The translations under genes were made by a program, and so were the position numbers. From NCBI GenBank assembly GCA_027475525.1, contig JAMWFC010000082.1, positions 1,550,001-1,614,000 on the forward strand: DNA of 64,000 nucleotides. The letters run 5' to 3'. The notes under the pieces are model-generated. The model worked only from the letters and a program-made list of their open reading frames with translations, ran no database searches and was not told the origin of the DNA. The DNA comes from Macrolepiota albuminosa (taxonomy: Eukaryota > Basidiomycota > Agaricomycetes > Agaricales > Agaricaceae). This document shows, one piece after another, positions 12,328 through 24,800 of the stretch (position 1 is its first letter; every line of letters begins with the position of its first letter).

Positions 12328-13676
12328 GATGGTAGAGAGATAAGGCGTCAGACAAAGACAATTTGCTCCTCTTGATTCAATGCAGGTCCCGGATGCTATT
12401 CACAGAATTATCAAATACAGGCCCTACTCAGGCTCTTCCTTGACCCCTTTCGAGTCACTGAACCCCGGCATCATGCATCATGTTTAGCCTGCAAGCGCTA
12501 AGGTTGCAAGTACAGCGAACCTAAAACAGCCTCCTGCTGTCCAGAGCTATTCGGAAGGAAAATTGATCAGGTATTTTATCCATCCGGATGATCTGGATCT
12601 GGTCGATTTCCAAGTACGGTAGTACAAAAAAATAATCCATTTTAGGCAACTATGGCTGAAGGAAGTACTTGCGCATCACCAGGAATTAGGCATGGAAACA
12701 TGTTCTTGAGAATCTCATTGCTCCCCACGAACCTGCCAAAAAGGCAACATAGAGTTAAGACATATTTATTACACATTATGGAATATGGTAGTGAACAGCC
12801 ACACGTAAAAATCTGAGGAAAAAATAAAAAGAAACATCGTCACTTTTGGGGAGGGCTTCAATTTCAGTCCGTCCTGCATTGCTACCTCTTGCGGGAAAGT
12901 GGGAGAATGACCGGATCGGTCGACTTAACTAAACCTGAGACTTCTTCCAAGGACGATATTATATAAATTTGCCGTGTCTTACCCATTGATACTATAACTG
13001 GCTTTTGACATGACTTGATCGATTTCCCCATGAACATCGTATGCCGTAGATGGAGATGCAAACCCCTACTTTTTTGAGCCGAAGAATCTAAAGTCACTGC
13101 ACCGTTCACAAGGGTTTGGACACTGTCAAGGTAATACCAGGAGTAGTTTCAGAAATCCCATTACAACACGGTACTTACCCACCCCTTGTCCACTAAGTCC
13201 TCCTATTCGGTGGAAAAACAGTTTGTCGTCCCAGGTAGAACAATGCTCAAGGTGATCCTCAGATCAGTAATCAGTCGTTGATACCTCGTTTACATGTGTA
13301 AAATGGAAAACGTCGGAATTGCACGGTCGGACTACCTGTCCCATTAGAACAATGAACGTCACTATTCTGTGACTTTACGCAGGGGTGGACAGGCTCTGTT
13401 GGAACTGCTATCCATTCCATACATAGCACTGTAACACGCGACCGAAAACTTCACGTTCTGACTCAACTTCATCCCATTTCCCACAGCTGATAAAGATTAG
13501 GCAGAACGACTGGTTTGTAATCAGGTACATCTAAACACCGTAGTGAACGCACGAATATAAGTTGTTACTACAAATGGTACAAGGATAATTCAATTGTACG
13601 AGGAAAGATGAAGTATAGTATGAACCGAAACCGAAGATCGAAAAAGACGAATTTACAATCGTGAAGAAGTCAAGTG
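12328..13676. other. Long intergenic region, possible gene remnant
   Basis: 1.35 kb between heme oxygenase and the CCCH gene. A 75-codon minus frame (13109-12882) lies here, and splice-like signals flank it, including a GTAAGT near 13175. I could not build a continuous protein or recognise a family, so no gene is called. Confidence 0.4.
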
Positions 13677-15391
13677 TCAAAGGTTACCCGGAGATTCGGC
13701 AGAAAACAACTGTAGAAATTCGATTCACAAGTTCACAAATTGAAATATGACCAGAAAACATACCGTGCATGTATCCACATGTTGTATCGTTGGCGTGGGA
13801 GGGATCGATGACGAACGGATGCGCTTTGACGACTTCGGCGGCGATCTATCGCTAATGTTTCCTAGAAGTTGACACATAAGCATCGGTTTCAATGTAGAAT
13901 TCACTGGCAGCACTCACTTGGCTCTCGTTCTTCCGACACTGTCTCGTGGTTGTCCACGACACCAACATTGGGGCTGCTGTGATCCGTAATAGAGGCTTGT
14001 GCAACAAATTAGCAACAGTCTTTCGTTTCAATGTTCTTCACTCACTCGATTCTGAACCCATCAAAACGCCACCACCTATTACCCTCCACGGAATCGGGAA
14101 AAAATTCTTTTTCTTGTTTTCCTCCGCTAATGTCAGTGGCTTTGGAGGCAAAGTGGGAAGAGACGGAAGGAGCATTGGGCTTGTAGTTGGCGACTCGCGA
14201 GGGGACGTGCCGGTGTGGATGCTGGATACGAATTGAAAGTAAAATGAGATTATCGATCATTGCAGCAATGACGCTAAACTGACAAAGTGCAACTCGATCC
14301 GTTCGGACAAGTCCTATCAACTTTGTAGAAACGGCAGGGCTTCGCTAGTAGCATTAAAATATCGTCAGAGGTAATATCAACTGACCCGGGAAGGTAATGA
14401 TGCGTACTTTTGTAGTTGATGACCTTGTGACGAATGTTTGACCGCGGACGCGCTTTGAGTTTCGAATTATTGGGAGATACAGGATGCAAGAATGTCTCTG
14501 TGTTGTACATTGTCGGCGAAGCAATATATGACGTATCAATCGACAGAGGACCGTGTGGGTCTGGCGGGGAGTGGTAGAACGGTGGCACATGAACAAGGGG
14601 TGGTGAGTCCATGATCTGAATACGCGACTGGTATTGGTGGTAGTGCTCGCTGTAGTTTGGATCTTCGGTGACGAACGCGACATCGTCAGAGAAGGAGCTA
14701 GACGTCGAATTCGAATTGGAAACTGCTTTAGTGTTGTTGCGCGAGCGGAGAATATGATGATAGACGTTCGAAGGCGCAGGAAGACTCGGAGGAAACACAG
14801 GCGATACCATTGGACCAGGGTATACAGATCCTCCCCATCCTCCCATCGACGGTGAAAATAACATGGTCCAAGGAGCGAACCTTTTAGCAGTGGGGTTATC
14901 TGAACCGTGAACTATAAGTAAAAGAATACGACAATCAGTCCACACCACCAACGTGTATCGTGACTCATATCGGTCTCTGGCATGGTGGCACCATTCTGTG
15001 CGTTACCGAGGCCTAGTTTTGGAATTACATGTTGTCATGCAACCATATACGATGTAATGACACGGCAACCAACCTTCAGAGGCTTGCGCAATATGCCGAA
15101 ACTGACAACGAGAACCGTTGTCACAGGTGCCCATAGAGAAGTAACTGCACGGACTCCGACTGCTGAGCGGTGCCGAAACTGACAACGAGAACCGTTGTCA
15201 CAGGTGCCCATAGAGAAGTAACTGCACGGACTCCGACTGCTGAGCGGACATCATTCGGTAACACATGCGCAAAGTCACATTCCTCTGCTGACAGAGGGCA
15301 ACTGTCGTGTTGGAAGAACCTACAGGGTTTGGCTGAGCAAATGCACAACGATAAGCCATGAGCCTGAAAATGAACTGTGAACAGAGCTCAT
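13677..15391 (-). CDS. CCCH zinc-finger protein, three fingers (about 9 exons)
   Basis: Minus-strand model: 15391-15376, 15332-15263, 15162-15074, 15012-14953, 14911-14284, 14221-14046, 13995-13918, 13861-13764, 13709-13677, in frame, 415 residues. Finger 1 is C-x7-C-x6-C-x3-H (CRFFQHDSC...CDFAH). Finger 2 is C-x7-C-x5-C-x3-H (CSYFSMGTCDNGSRCQFRH). Finger 3 is C-x8-C-x5-C-x3-H and is completed across an intron (CRFYKVDRTC...CTFIH). The rest is Ser/Pro-rich. CCCH proteins usually bind RNA; the target is unknown. Exons from finger 2 downstream are well supported. The start is uncertain (15391 by a 43-nt intron, or 15348). Fingers 1 and 2 are in different frames and can be joined only by an atypical 100-nt intron spanning an exact 77-bp tandem duplication. 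Confidence 0.72.
15094..15247. repeat. Exact 77-bp tandem duplication inside the CCCH gene
   Basis: Units 15094-15170 and 15171-15247 are identical base for base, and flanking bases differ on both sides, so the repeat is exactly 77 bp. Each unit encodes zinc finger 2 on the minus strand. 77 is not a multiple of 3, so the duplication shifts the frame unless part of it is spliced out. Confidence 0.97.
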
Positions 15392-16386
15392 ACTGTGGCG
15401 TTTTTTCGCGGGAGGTCTAGCTTTCCTACGCAACGGTTGCATAGTGGGGGCAGTGAGGGCAAGAACAAAAACACTGGGTCAAGGTGAGACGTAAGAGGGG
15501 ATGGAAGGACGAGCAGGTAGCATACAATAAGTACGACAAGCACCTGAAGGATGCAGATCTTTAAGTCTCCCGAATGAAGATCTAGATGGCCACAACAATA
15601 CACTTTATCGGTGCTAAAGACTTTTGTTGTGATGATATGCCTAGTTCAGCAGACAATGAGGCCACCGGGGATCCGAAACAAAACGTGCGCGTGTTCGTTG
15701 ACAAGCGTATATGAACAACCTTGCAAGTCGTACAACAACAAAGTTTACGGCCACGAGGTGAGGGTGCCTTTAGCGTGGTCCGGCGATATTAGACTGTTCC
15801 CGAATCATCCATTTACATTTCAAATAGGCTTGATGAAGACGCGGGGACGACAGAAAGACAATAGGAAGGCTGCATGCGTGTTGTACTTAACGGCATTCTT
15901 TCTCACTCGACCGGACAAAACATCCTCCACCACGTCGCGAAGCCACTCTTATTGTCATAGAGTTGCTAGGTCTTCTCCACAAGCACAATGAGCGCTAATC
16001 CCATATAGGTGTACGGTATGTCCCTGAGCCTTATTGTCATTTTTGTTCAGCCTTATCCAGATGTAAACTCACTGAATTGCGAGTTTTCCGGTGAGCATGT
16101 TATTCAATCATCGCCTCATTCCTCACTGCTGGCGGCACCCAACTCCAAAGCGTCACTCGTCGCGAGCAAAGCGCGCCGATACACATCTGATGGCAGTGAC
16201 GATGTGTCTACTTAAGTCTGAAAAAGGAACTGTGTTGATCACATGAGCGCGCTGCTATTAACACATGTATTTGTCAATATTTTTTGTCTTGTTATAAAAG
16301 GAAAGTACAAGGCTAAAGCAACCTTACCGATGCCTTTTTTAAACATAGAATCTCTGGACGAATATAAAAACTTGCAGATCTCATCA
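15392..16386. other. Intergenic region, no gene recognised
   Basis: About 1 kb upstream of the CCCH gene. A 126-codon plus frame (15611-15991) and a 68-codon one (16009-16215) have no recognised motif and could not be linked by clean splicing. The region may include the CCCH promoter. Confidence 0.45.
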
Positions 16387-16905
16387 TATCTTCATGGATA
16401 ATTCTATTTGTGAACCCCCTGCAAGTTGTGAACCCCACCATTTTGATTAATAATTTAGTCGGCGTGACATAAATTAATAATTTATTATCTTACCTGTCTG
16501 TTCTCCCATGAAGCCTGAACGAACACGAGTAAGAAGTCTATAATAGTCTACACAAACACATTTTGCAATTGTAAGACATACAGGAACTAATTACACGTAT
16601 TGAATAAGATCTGGGCAAGTTGCGCGATTGTGGCCAGTCCTATGGCAATTGCCACAACGACGCTCCATAGTCTTCTTCTTTGCCTGACGGGACCTCAGAA
16701 TGCTCCCCCCTCCTCCTTGAGGACGGCCTTCAGAAGGGCCCGTCAAACGTTGACTCCTTGGCCGGCCCTTTCGTTCCACAACTGAAGACGTTCACGAATG
16801 TGACTGATGTGACCTGAATGACAAACTAAACATTATTTTTCTCTTTTTGGTACTTATTTTGTTGGGATATGGTGGGGTTCACAAATAAAATTATCCTATC
16901 TTCAT
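16387..16905. mobile_element. Non-autonomous Mutator-like element with 9-bp target duplications
   Basis: The element spans 16396-16896 (501 bp). Terminal inverted repeats of 23 bp (16396-16418 and 16874-16896) share GGATAATT and GTGAACCCC with one mismatch between them. The 9-bp sequence TATCTTCAT occurs directly outside both ends (16387-16395 and 16897-16905), the classic Mutator target duplication length. A second copy of the inner motif GTGAACCCCACCAT lies near the left end and matches the right end beyond the 23-bp repeat. The only frame inside is a short CCHC fragment on the minus strand, so the element is a deletion derivative that would need transposase supplied in trans. Confidence 0.85.
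16591..16779 (-). pseudogene. CCHC zinc-knuckle fragment, probable transposase C terminus
   Basis: A 62-codon open frame inside the Mutator-like element. It ends with CGNCHRTGHNRATC, a C-x2-C-x4-H-x4-C knuckle preceded by a basic Arg/Lys/Gly-rich segment. Knuckles of this spacing close many MULE-type transposases, which fits the element ends. No DDE core is present. It is called a remnant because of its length and position; whether it is expressed is unknown. Confidence 0.65.
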
Positions 16906-17039
16906 GGTCCTAGAATGAACCTTGAAGGGTACAGAAGTAGAATTGGTACAATTTGGCAGTAAAATTACATTGGTTATTGTAGGAGTCGGACGTAACGTGA
17001 GTACCAGAGTCGAAATGCGAAAGATACATCGGAAACCCG

Positions 17040-18572
17040 TCAGAAGGTACCAGAATCATGATGAAGGAGAGGTGTATGCTCAGTTGGTAATGCTCTAACG
17101 TTCTGGGTATCAGGTATTGGTGCTATAGCTGGTACGGTGGTAGGAGATGAGGAAGGTTGTGTGACATCCGACTTACAGACAGGGCACTTTGACAGCATGC
17201 ATGAGCTTGTCGTTCATATTGATCTGTATTACTCACCAGTTTCTTCCTTTGTATCAGCCATTGATCGACTTCGTTAAGATGGAAGATATGATGACAGGGT
17301 AGTACCCGTATCTTGTCACCCTTTTCAAACTCGCACAAACAGATAGCACACTCGACCTGCGTCTCGAACCAAGGCCGATCCATGGATTTCCTTTGTGGAT
17401 GGGAGGTCGATGGATTACTTATATTGTTCTCCGGCTCTGGTGCTTCTGTGCCTTTTACGGATGCTGGCGGGACAGAATCCTTTGAAGAAAGCCCGTTGGG
17501 TCGATACTCAGCATCTGTCGGTTGCCTCAACGAAAGGGTGACGGATTGTCCTCCTGCTAACTTTTCCCAACCGCTCCCTGTCCAGATGCGCCAAGGAAGG
17601 CTTTGTACAACATACTCAGGAGCCCGATCACGTTGCGCGGCACGCGCAGCTCTTATCCGGTGGATCATTAGAGTTATGAAGGTCAAGGCCGAGGGCAGAA
17701 GCAGAATGATAACAAAAGTAATGATAGGCCTAATAATTTTGATTCGCCAAGTGGAAAACTCTTCGAAGCATAAAAAGACTCACGAATACCATTCCCAAGC
17801 TGAGTACTCAGCTGTTATCAGTAGGGAAAGAGTGCGCAATCCTGAATGTGACGTATTCGAGGAGTCGATAAGGGACGAGAGTTGCATGTAGTCTGAGTAT
17901 TTGATGTAAGTTGCCGCGATCATCACGTCGGAAGAGTCCTCTGGAAATGGACGAATTTGATGTAAGAGCTCCTGGTCAGTATCAAGAAGCTCAGGCCGCA
18001 CCTGCACTGTACATGTTGACAAGAGCATCAGGAAAACCTGAGATTGCAGGATTGTCGCCTCCGACAACTACGGCCTTTGCACCTAGCCGCTGAGCCTCTC
18101 GAACCTTATTCACAAACTCGCAGTCCCCTCGTTGCACCAATGCAATCCAGGGCTCTGTTGGTCGGTTTGGGCCGCTAATGCAGAGGTCGGGGCAGCCCGT
18201 GTTTGGCTGCGGAAACAAGAAAGAAGTGTTGCTTGGAGCGCATTGAGCCGTAAAGGACGATACAGGAATCACGTATCCCAATATCGCATCTTGGATTTCC
18301 GCGCCAAAAGCAGCTCGAGAATCATCAGCTACGGGTAGTCCAAACGCTTTCAAGTCAGGCACAATACCTGGTCTCGACAGAAAAGACACAACGGGATTGC
18401 GATCTACCACCGAGACAGTGCTTTCAGCACCCCAAGCCCAGCCCCAAAGCCAACTCCTGTCGGATTTTGTACTGAAAGAGATTTCGCTGCTCTTAAGAGA
18501 TTCTAGAGGATGAGAATAGGTCTGGCAGACGAGAAGGAGAGCAAGAGGAGCCAAGAGCAAAGCTCGTGGCAT
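17040..18572 (-). CDS. PA-TM-RING E3 ubiquitin ligase (4 exons)
   Basis: Minus-strand exons 18572-18002, 17940-17784, 17729-17237 and 17186-17040 give 455 residues. The start [15 protein letters not shown] is chosen because it forms a signal peptide; the frame is open further upstream but without one. A protease-associated domain follows (about 90-240, with [20 protein letters not shown] and [10 protein letters not shown]), then a transmembrane helix (about 245-265), a basic stretch and a RING finger at about 370-411 (CAIC...LPCHHIFH...CPVC). PA-TM-RING ligases act on endosomal, vacuolar or Golgi membranes with the RING in the cytosol. The position after FH that is Cys in a canonical RING-H2 (H-x2-C) is Glu here. 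Introns are 50-61 nt with GT...AG ends. Confidence 0.9.
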
Positions 18573-20951
18573 GGCGAGGGTGCGACGCTGTCCGTGATTC
18601 TGCAAGACGAAGAAGAAATCTGTTCTGGGTTCAGATTGATGCGGGGCTGGGCTGAGGTCAATCAATTCGCGGGCACGTGTCGCATCATTAGAACAAGCGG
18701 TGGCAGTACAGTCCTTTCTGTGTACATACCTCGTCCTCACTTTAATTTTGTTCTAACTAGTTGGTGATATCTGAATTGACATTTGTTGGACCAGCTTTCC
18801 TGAGATATGCCTACTACTCTATCTGGGCTGGCAGCAAACTTGCAAATTTATCTCGCACTCGGTTGCACGAGTCAGTCAGCACTTCAAGTTCTTGCACCCC
18901 TTTGATGCATGGATGGAATGCCTATTCAGGGCTGTTTCCCTCTACCTATCCAAGAGTATAAGGTCTTTCTTACTATTATTGATTTTTGGCTCTAGACTTC
19001 TCATTACATCACAGCTGTGTTCTTCCCAAACACCTGTCAAATCAGACGTACTCAAACGCAACAGCGTCATCCCAGCATTCATAATTCAGCCTGGCTGCAA
19101 CAGCCAAACCTTTCTATATGACCGGCGATTTTAATCCCTGGGACAGTGGTGAGCGCCCGACATTGTTGCTTGAATTGTGTCGCCGACGCATAATGGAACT
19201 GGTTTTTGGGGTTCTTATTCGTTTTGATGCTCTCGGGTTCAACATTGACGATCAGATGTGTAGGACGCCACTTTTTAGAGCTTCCGAAATGTCACAACCA
19301 TTCTTTGAACTCTCGATCTCGAGGTTTTTTCTTTTGATTTCTGGGATCCCGAAGTCTGAAAGCAGTTATAGGCTTTTGTTGTCTCGTCTTCCTAGTTCCT
19401 GATAGTCGTCAACTTTGTTTTTTTTTTCAATGGACAGAAGACTTAGTTTCGTCTTACAATTGTCGCCGATTACGATGTTATTTCCCTTGTCGGGAAGCCT
19501 AATTCACCAAACAGGCCGCTTTTGCCAACTTCGTTGCATGAATGGAGAAGGATCATTACCATGTGTGAATCCGATCATTTTGAATGTTTGCATTCTCATT
19601 TCCCTTTACGGTGGTTGCCGTTCGTTAGGAAATGGCTAGTTTCGGTGCCACAAAACAACCAAAAGACAGGATATTGTCCTCGCTCTCTGGTCTCTACGCT
19701 TTGGGGGCTGCTATCTTGAGAAGGAGAAGTATATCAGTGCCGGAAAACGTCAGTCATGTGAACGGTTGTCCTACAGCCGGCTGGCTTCATGTTACTTGAT
19801 GCGTTGCAGGCTGCAGACGACGACTCGGGGAGATCAGAACAACCTTGATCCAAGCAAAAATAGGCTTACGAGTCTTTGCACTTCAGCGAACAATGTACAA
19901 GCTCATACTGTAGTTCCAAGCCTTTAATCGCGGAGACACACCTTAGCGTCTCAAAACAGGAAGCCAATGCACCACCTTCCGATGGAGAGCCAATGGCCAA
20001 ACAATGAAAGAAGAGAGATGGCGGACGTTTTTCGATTTCAGCATGGCCTGACCATTGCTGTTTTTACTGCAATTTAAGAAGGGCAAGGATTCCGACAGGC
20101 TTAGAATAGTGAAGCACTTTACCCATGCCCTTTAGCTTGCAGGAAATAAACAATCATCATCATCAGCAATGACTGAGGTTTCCCAGGTTCTGATTCCAGC
20201 TGCACAATTCACCGATTCTTTTTTTTTGGAGGGGTATTACAATTTCTGGAAGCTTTCAGCAGCTAACAACTATGCCCTCTTGGGATTCATCTTGCCCGCT
20301 AATATGTAGATATCATATCCACTTACAGGTGTCCACCCCGAGAAAATGCTATAGGCACACTCCTGGTATGTAGTAGGGTGGGAATCCATGCTAACCATTG
20401 GGGAGATGCGAGCTCTGGAGAAGCCTTGGGTTGTGTATACCAGTGATGTCAAGAAATGCAAGGTGGATGAAGAGCATTGTTGGATGCCAGCAAGCATCAT
20501 AAGTGCCTTAAGTTTTGATGACCAGAAGAGGGTCAATATATTCTCATTTATGCCTCAATCTCACCATTGATATGGATATCGTAGCGGCGCACGTATGCGC
20601 GGGTCCCCGACTCTTACATGTTCCTTTTTCTTTTATTACTTGTAATTGTATGTACTCTTCTCTTCGTTCTTTATTTTCTTTACTTGATTATTATTATATA
20701 TGGTCTACAGTAATTTATGTATATAAGGCTGGGTTGAACCGGGGTGGGCCAACTTCACTACAGTGTGCTCAGCGCTGTAATCAAATGGGTGGGAGGGAGG
20801 GTTGGAAACAGTATGTAGTATTTGAAGAGTAGTAAAACCAATAAAGTCTCATCTCATGCTCAGAAGCAATACATACACCTGACCAAAAAAAGGAATAGAG
20901 CAGTCCTTATTGGTCACCCGCCTTATCTCATGCTGGGCTAGCCAGCAAAGC
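18573..20951. other. Gene-poor intergenic region
   Basis: 2.4 kb with only short frames. The longest readable stretch is an 88-codon minus frame at 20536-20270 (segment LTSLVYTTQGFSRARISPM), which I do not recognise. No RNA gene or repeat structure was identified. Confidence 0.45.
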
Positions 20952-20956
20952 ATGTA

Positions 20957-21279
20957 TGTCGAAGGATATGACGTATGATACTGATTACTCTCTGATGACA
21001 TCACTGTTACCTCATACACGCGTATGTTTTCTTTATTTCATAATGATGTACTTATTATCCTGTTATGACATAAGTCACTTATATTCACGTCTATAAATAT
21101 CGTGTGGAGACCTGGGGTCATGTCATCTTTTCGGCATTGACTCCAGGTATGCCACTTACCTTATATTGTCATATTACTTTTACTTACATGTTATCTTTTC
21201 GGCATTGACTCCAGCTTATCACTGTATTAACTACTATACACGAATATACTTATTATCGTTGCGCAATAATGCTGCGACA
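20957..21279 (+). repeat. Solo Copia LTR with 5-bp target duplication
   Basis: A 323-bp LTR begins TGTCGAAGGATATGACG and ends TGCTGCGACA. It is flanked by ATGTA at 20952-20956 and 21280-21284. The termini resemble those of the complete Copia element next door (TGTCGAGGG... and ...TGCTGYRACA), so it is a related family in the opposite orientation. A TATA-like CTATAAATAT lies at 21091-21100, and a motif of about 20 bp (TCTTTTCGGCATTGACTCCA) occurs twice after it. No primer-binding site or coding DNA follows, so it is a recombination-derived solo LTR. Confidence 0.85.
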
Positions 21280-21299
21280 ATGTAGCCTCAGCTCCCAAT

Positions 21300-21335
21300 A
21301 TATGATATGATATGATAATGATATGATATGATGTT
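21300..21335. repeat. ATATG microsatellite
   Basis: Short run of ATATG-type pentamer repeats with one irregular unit, between the solo LTR and the complete Copia element. Confidence 0.8.
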
Positions 21336-21512
21336 GGTATACCATGCCATTATGTCAAAAACGCACCATCCATCCACAACACTACTGTCACCTCTTTCAC
21401 TCATCACACTCATCACCCGCTTTGTCTGCCTAATAAGTGGCCACTGCCTTTGTCCAAAGACACGATCCTACCCATTGTTACTCACTCACACAAATACAGA
21501 CACTCGCAGTAG

Positions 21513-21832
21513 TGTCACAGCATAAGGCAAAATATATATGTATTCACGTATGTAGTACAATCTGAAGTTCGAAGTCGGAGACGATTCAGTACAAGTAAGT
21601 AAATATGTTATGTATCTTACCTGAAGTTCGAAGTCGGAGACGATTCAAACTCCAGGTAATCGTATACCTTTTATACCTAAAAGTGAAACATTTCGAATTT
21701 TGAAGAAGATTTATGACGCAATGAAAAGAAAAGAAATATACGTAGAAATTGGAGAAATGTACGTCATGAATGAGTCATGTATGATTACAAGTTGAGGTGA
21801 ATCTTCGCAGTCAGATGTCATTTCCCTCGACA
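21513..21832 (-). repeat. 3' LTR of the Copia element
   Basis: 320-bp LTR, TG...CA. It contains a 27-bp motif repeated at 21562-21588 and 21621-21647 (CTGAAGTTCGAAGTCGG...) and, on the minus strand, a TATAAAAG box near 21670. Its partner is 26162-26481. Confidence 0.93.
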
Positions 21833-24800
21833 CTCCCACTAGACGGCGACGGAGGAGATAAAACTCGAAGTTTGTTTCGGTATTTGATAAAAGTTTCGCG
21901 AGGTAAGGCTTTAGTTAACATATTGGCTATCATGTCGTGTGTTGATACGTATTGCAATTTTATATTGCCTCTTTTGATTTGATCGCATATAAAATGGTAA
22001 CGTATGTCAATGTGCTTGGCACAAGAATGACCAACAGGATTATTGGAGAGTGCGATACTTCCGGCACTATCTGTATAAATAGTTGTTGCGCCCACTTGTC
22101 CGAAATCGAGATCATTCAATAAGTTCCATAGCCAAATCACTTCCCTTGTGGCGTTGGCAGAGGCTATATACTCGGCTTCGACAGTGGAAGTAGCAACTCC
22201 GAGCTGCTTTTTGGAGGACCAGGACACAATGCTTCCATTGATGTCATAACACCATCTGCTGATGGACTTTCGATCAAAGTGATCCTGCGCCCAGTTGGCA
22301 TCGCTCCACCCTACAAGGTTTAATTCGTCGTTTGGGAATCCACCCAATACTAGTCCATAGTTTTTTGTGCCCTTTAGATATCGTAAAATTCATTTGCAAG
22401 CAGTAAGGTGAGGGATCCCAGGGTTGTTGGCGAATTGAGCCACTAGACTGACAGCGAATTGAATGTCCAGTCGAGTTTGAGTTGCATACAAGAGCAAGCT
22501 GACCATTGACAGATAGTTTGTACTGTTAGAATATTTAGCATACAGATCGTTTTCTTCGGCAGTTTTGGGTGACTGAAGCGAAGACAGATTGTGATTGGTG
22601 GCAAGGGGTGTTGCCATTTCATGGCAAGTGGTCATGCCAAAGCGATTCAGGATGGAGTCGATATATGCTGATTGGTCAAGACAAATAGTACGTTTATCCT
22701 TGTTGCAGCTGATTTGTAGTCCGAGCATGTAATGGATTTCTCTGAGATCAGTTATCTCAAACTGGTCACTCATATCTGCCTTAAACGTGGAGATACAGTC
22801 GAGATCCTTTCCTGTGACGGCCATATCATCGACATATACGAGGACGATCAACAGGATCTCGCCCTGTGATCTGAGAATATAGAGAGAGTCGTCAGCTCGC
22901 AACTGCTTGAACCCTAAGCACATGAGCACATCATGGAGCCGTTCCTTCCATTTTTGACCGGCTTGCTTGAGGCCGTATATGGCTTTGCACAGCTTCCAAT
23001 ACCTGGCATTTCCAAGATTTTCAGGCGCTCTCATGTATATTTCTTCATCTAAGTCAGCTTCAAGGTACGCTCCGACTACATCGATCTGATGTATTTCGAG
23101 ATTGAGCGTAGCTGCTATAGTCAAGAAAACATGTAGCACGGTAAATTTCGCCACAGACGAAAATGTGTCGTGGTAGTCTATTTTGGGAACTTGTGAAAAG
23201 CCCTGAGCCACGATTCTGGCCTTAAACTTGACTCGATTGCCTTGTCCATCGAACTTTTCCTTGAGTATGACTTTACTTCCCATGGCTTTCTTATTTGGAG
23301 GTAAGTGATCTGTTTCCTCGAAGACTTCCTTTTTAACCAGTTGATTGTATTCATCCTCTATGGCTCGCTTCTATTTTTCCACATTTGAAGTGGACAAGGC
23401 TTCACATACAGACGGTCCTGACACAGCTACGTAAGCAATGTGAGCCCCAGCTTCCTCACCATCATCCTGTTGATATCTGATTGGAATGCGTCGGGAACGC
23501 ATGGGCAATTGCCGTTTTGGCAAATTTTCCCATCTTGCTCTCTTTCTCGGTGCACCAGGAGTTTCGGAGTCAGAGAAAACTTGTTCTGGAGTTACAGGTC
23601 TAGTTTCCACCATAAGCTGGGGTTTGTTGTCACTGATGTTACCTTCTGAGGCGCTCGCATAAGTGTCATCGCCCTCAGTTAGTTGGCTAAGGTTAGAGGG
23701 TTGTGCAGGTACATGTACTTGCCGAGGTGTGTCGTCTTCAGGATATGTAGCAGTTTCGATAAAATCCGGAGTCACTTCTGACTCGGTTTCGATCGAATTG
23801 TGCTTGACCTGCGCAAGCTCGCTTGGGATGTCATCTTCATGGAACTGCATGTCACGGGAAGTGATCAGTTTTCCGTTTTCGAGGTCCTCTAATCTGTAAC
23901 CCTTAGTTTCACCAGCCCACCATCCCAACATGCGGACTCTTACGGCACGGGACTCAAGCTTCCCATGTCTTACCTCTTTTGGGACATGCGCCCAACCGAA
24001 TGACCCAAAGACGCGCAGGTGAGATACATCCAGTTTTTCATGGGAGTTACTCCATTTGGTAAACGGTATCTTCCCATTCAGCGCCAAATTCGGTGTAATC
24101 GAACGAATATATGTGGCATACATAAACACCTCACCCCAATATCGCATGTCCATGTTTGCTGCATGCAGCATGCTCCGTGTCATTTCCATGAGGACGGCAA
24201 TCATGCGTTTGGCTATGCCATTTTGTTCTGGTCAGTAGGGGTTCGTAGTTTCATGCATAATACCGTTCGCCTTGCAGAACTTCTTGATGGTAGAATTCAC
24301 GAATTCTGTGCCGTTGTCTGTCCGAATTGTTTTGACAAGTCAACCAGATTGTCGCTTGAGTCGAGCAACAGTGCCTTGTATCTCATCGGCAGTTTCTTCT
24401 TTTCTTTCCAGGAGGGAGCTACTAGGTAAACATTGACTTACTTCGACAATAACGAGGGCATATCTTTTGCCATCCCAGGTAGGGACATTCATAGGCCTGA
24501 CAAGGTCCATGACTAATAACTTGTTTTTGTCATAGATTTTCATGCTCGCTTCGGGCAAGGGAGGCCGTATCGACTTTCCTTGAATACATCTACTGCAAAG
24601 ATGATCGAACTCGCGAGGTAACTTAATTTTTAGACCAATGACTAGATTCTCGTTGACCATATTGATGGTTCTGGGACTAATATGTCCTAGACATCGATGC
24701 CACAACCGCATCGTGGGTTCACTTGCAATATAGGCGACTTGATTATTATCAAGACCCACGTTCAGACATTTGATGTGGTATAGAGTTCCATGATCGCCCA

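Noticed and set aside
17070..17115. tRNA-like GCTCAGTTGGTAATGCTC string
   Set aside because: Resembles a D-arm but no matching acceptor, anticodon or T-arm can be folded around it, and it lies in the last exon of the RING gene.
20270..20536. 88-codon minus-strand frame
   Set aside because: Readable and free of stops, but no family, splice partner or start context supports a gene.
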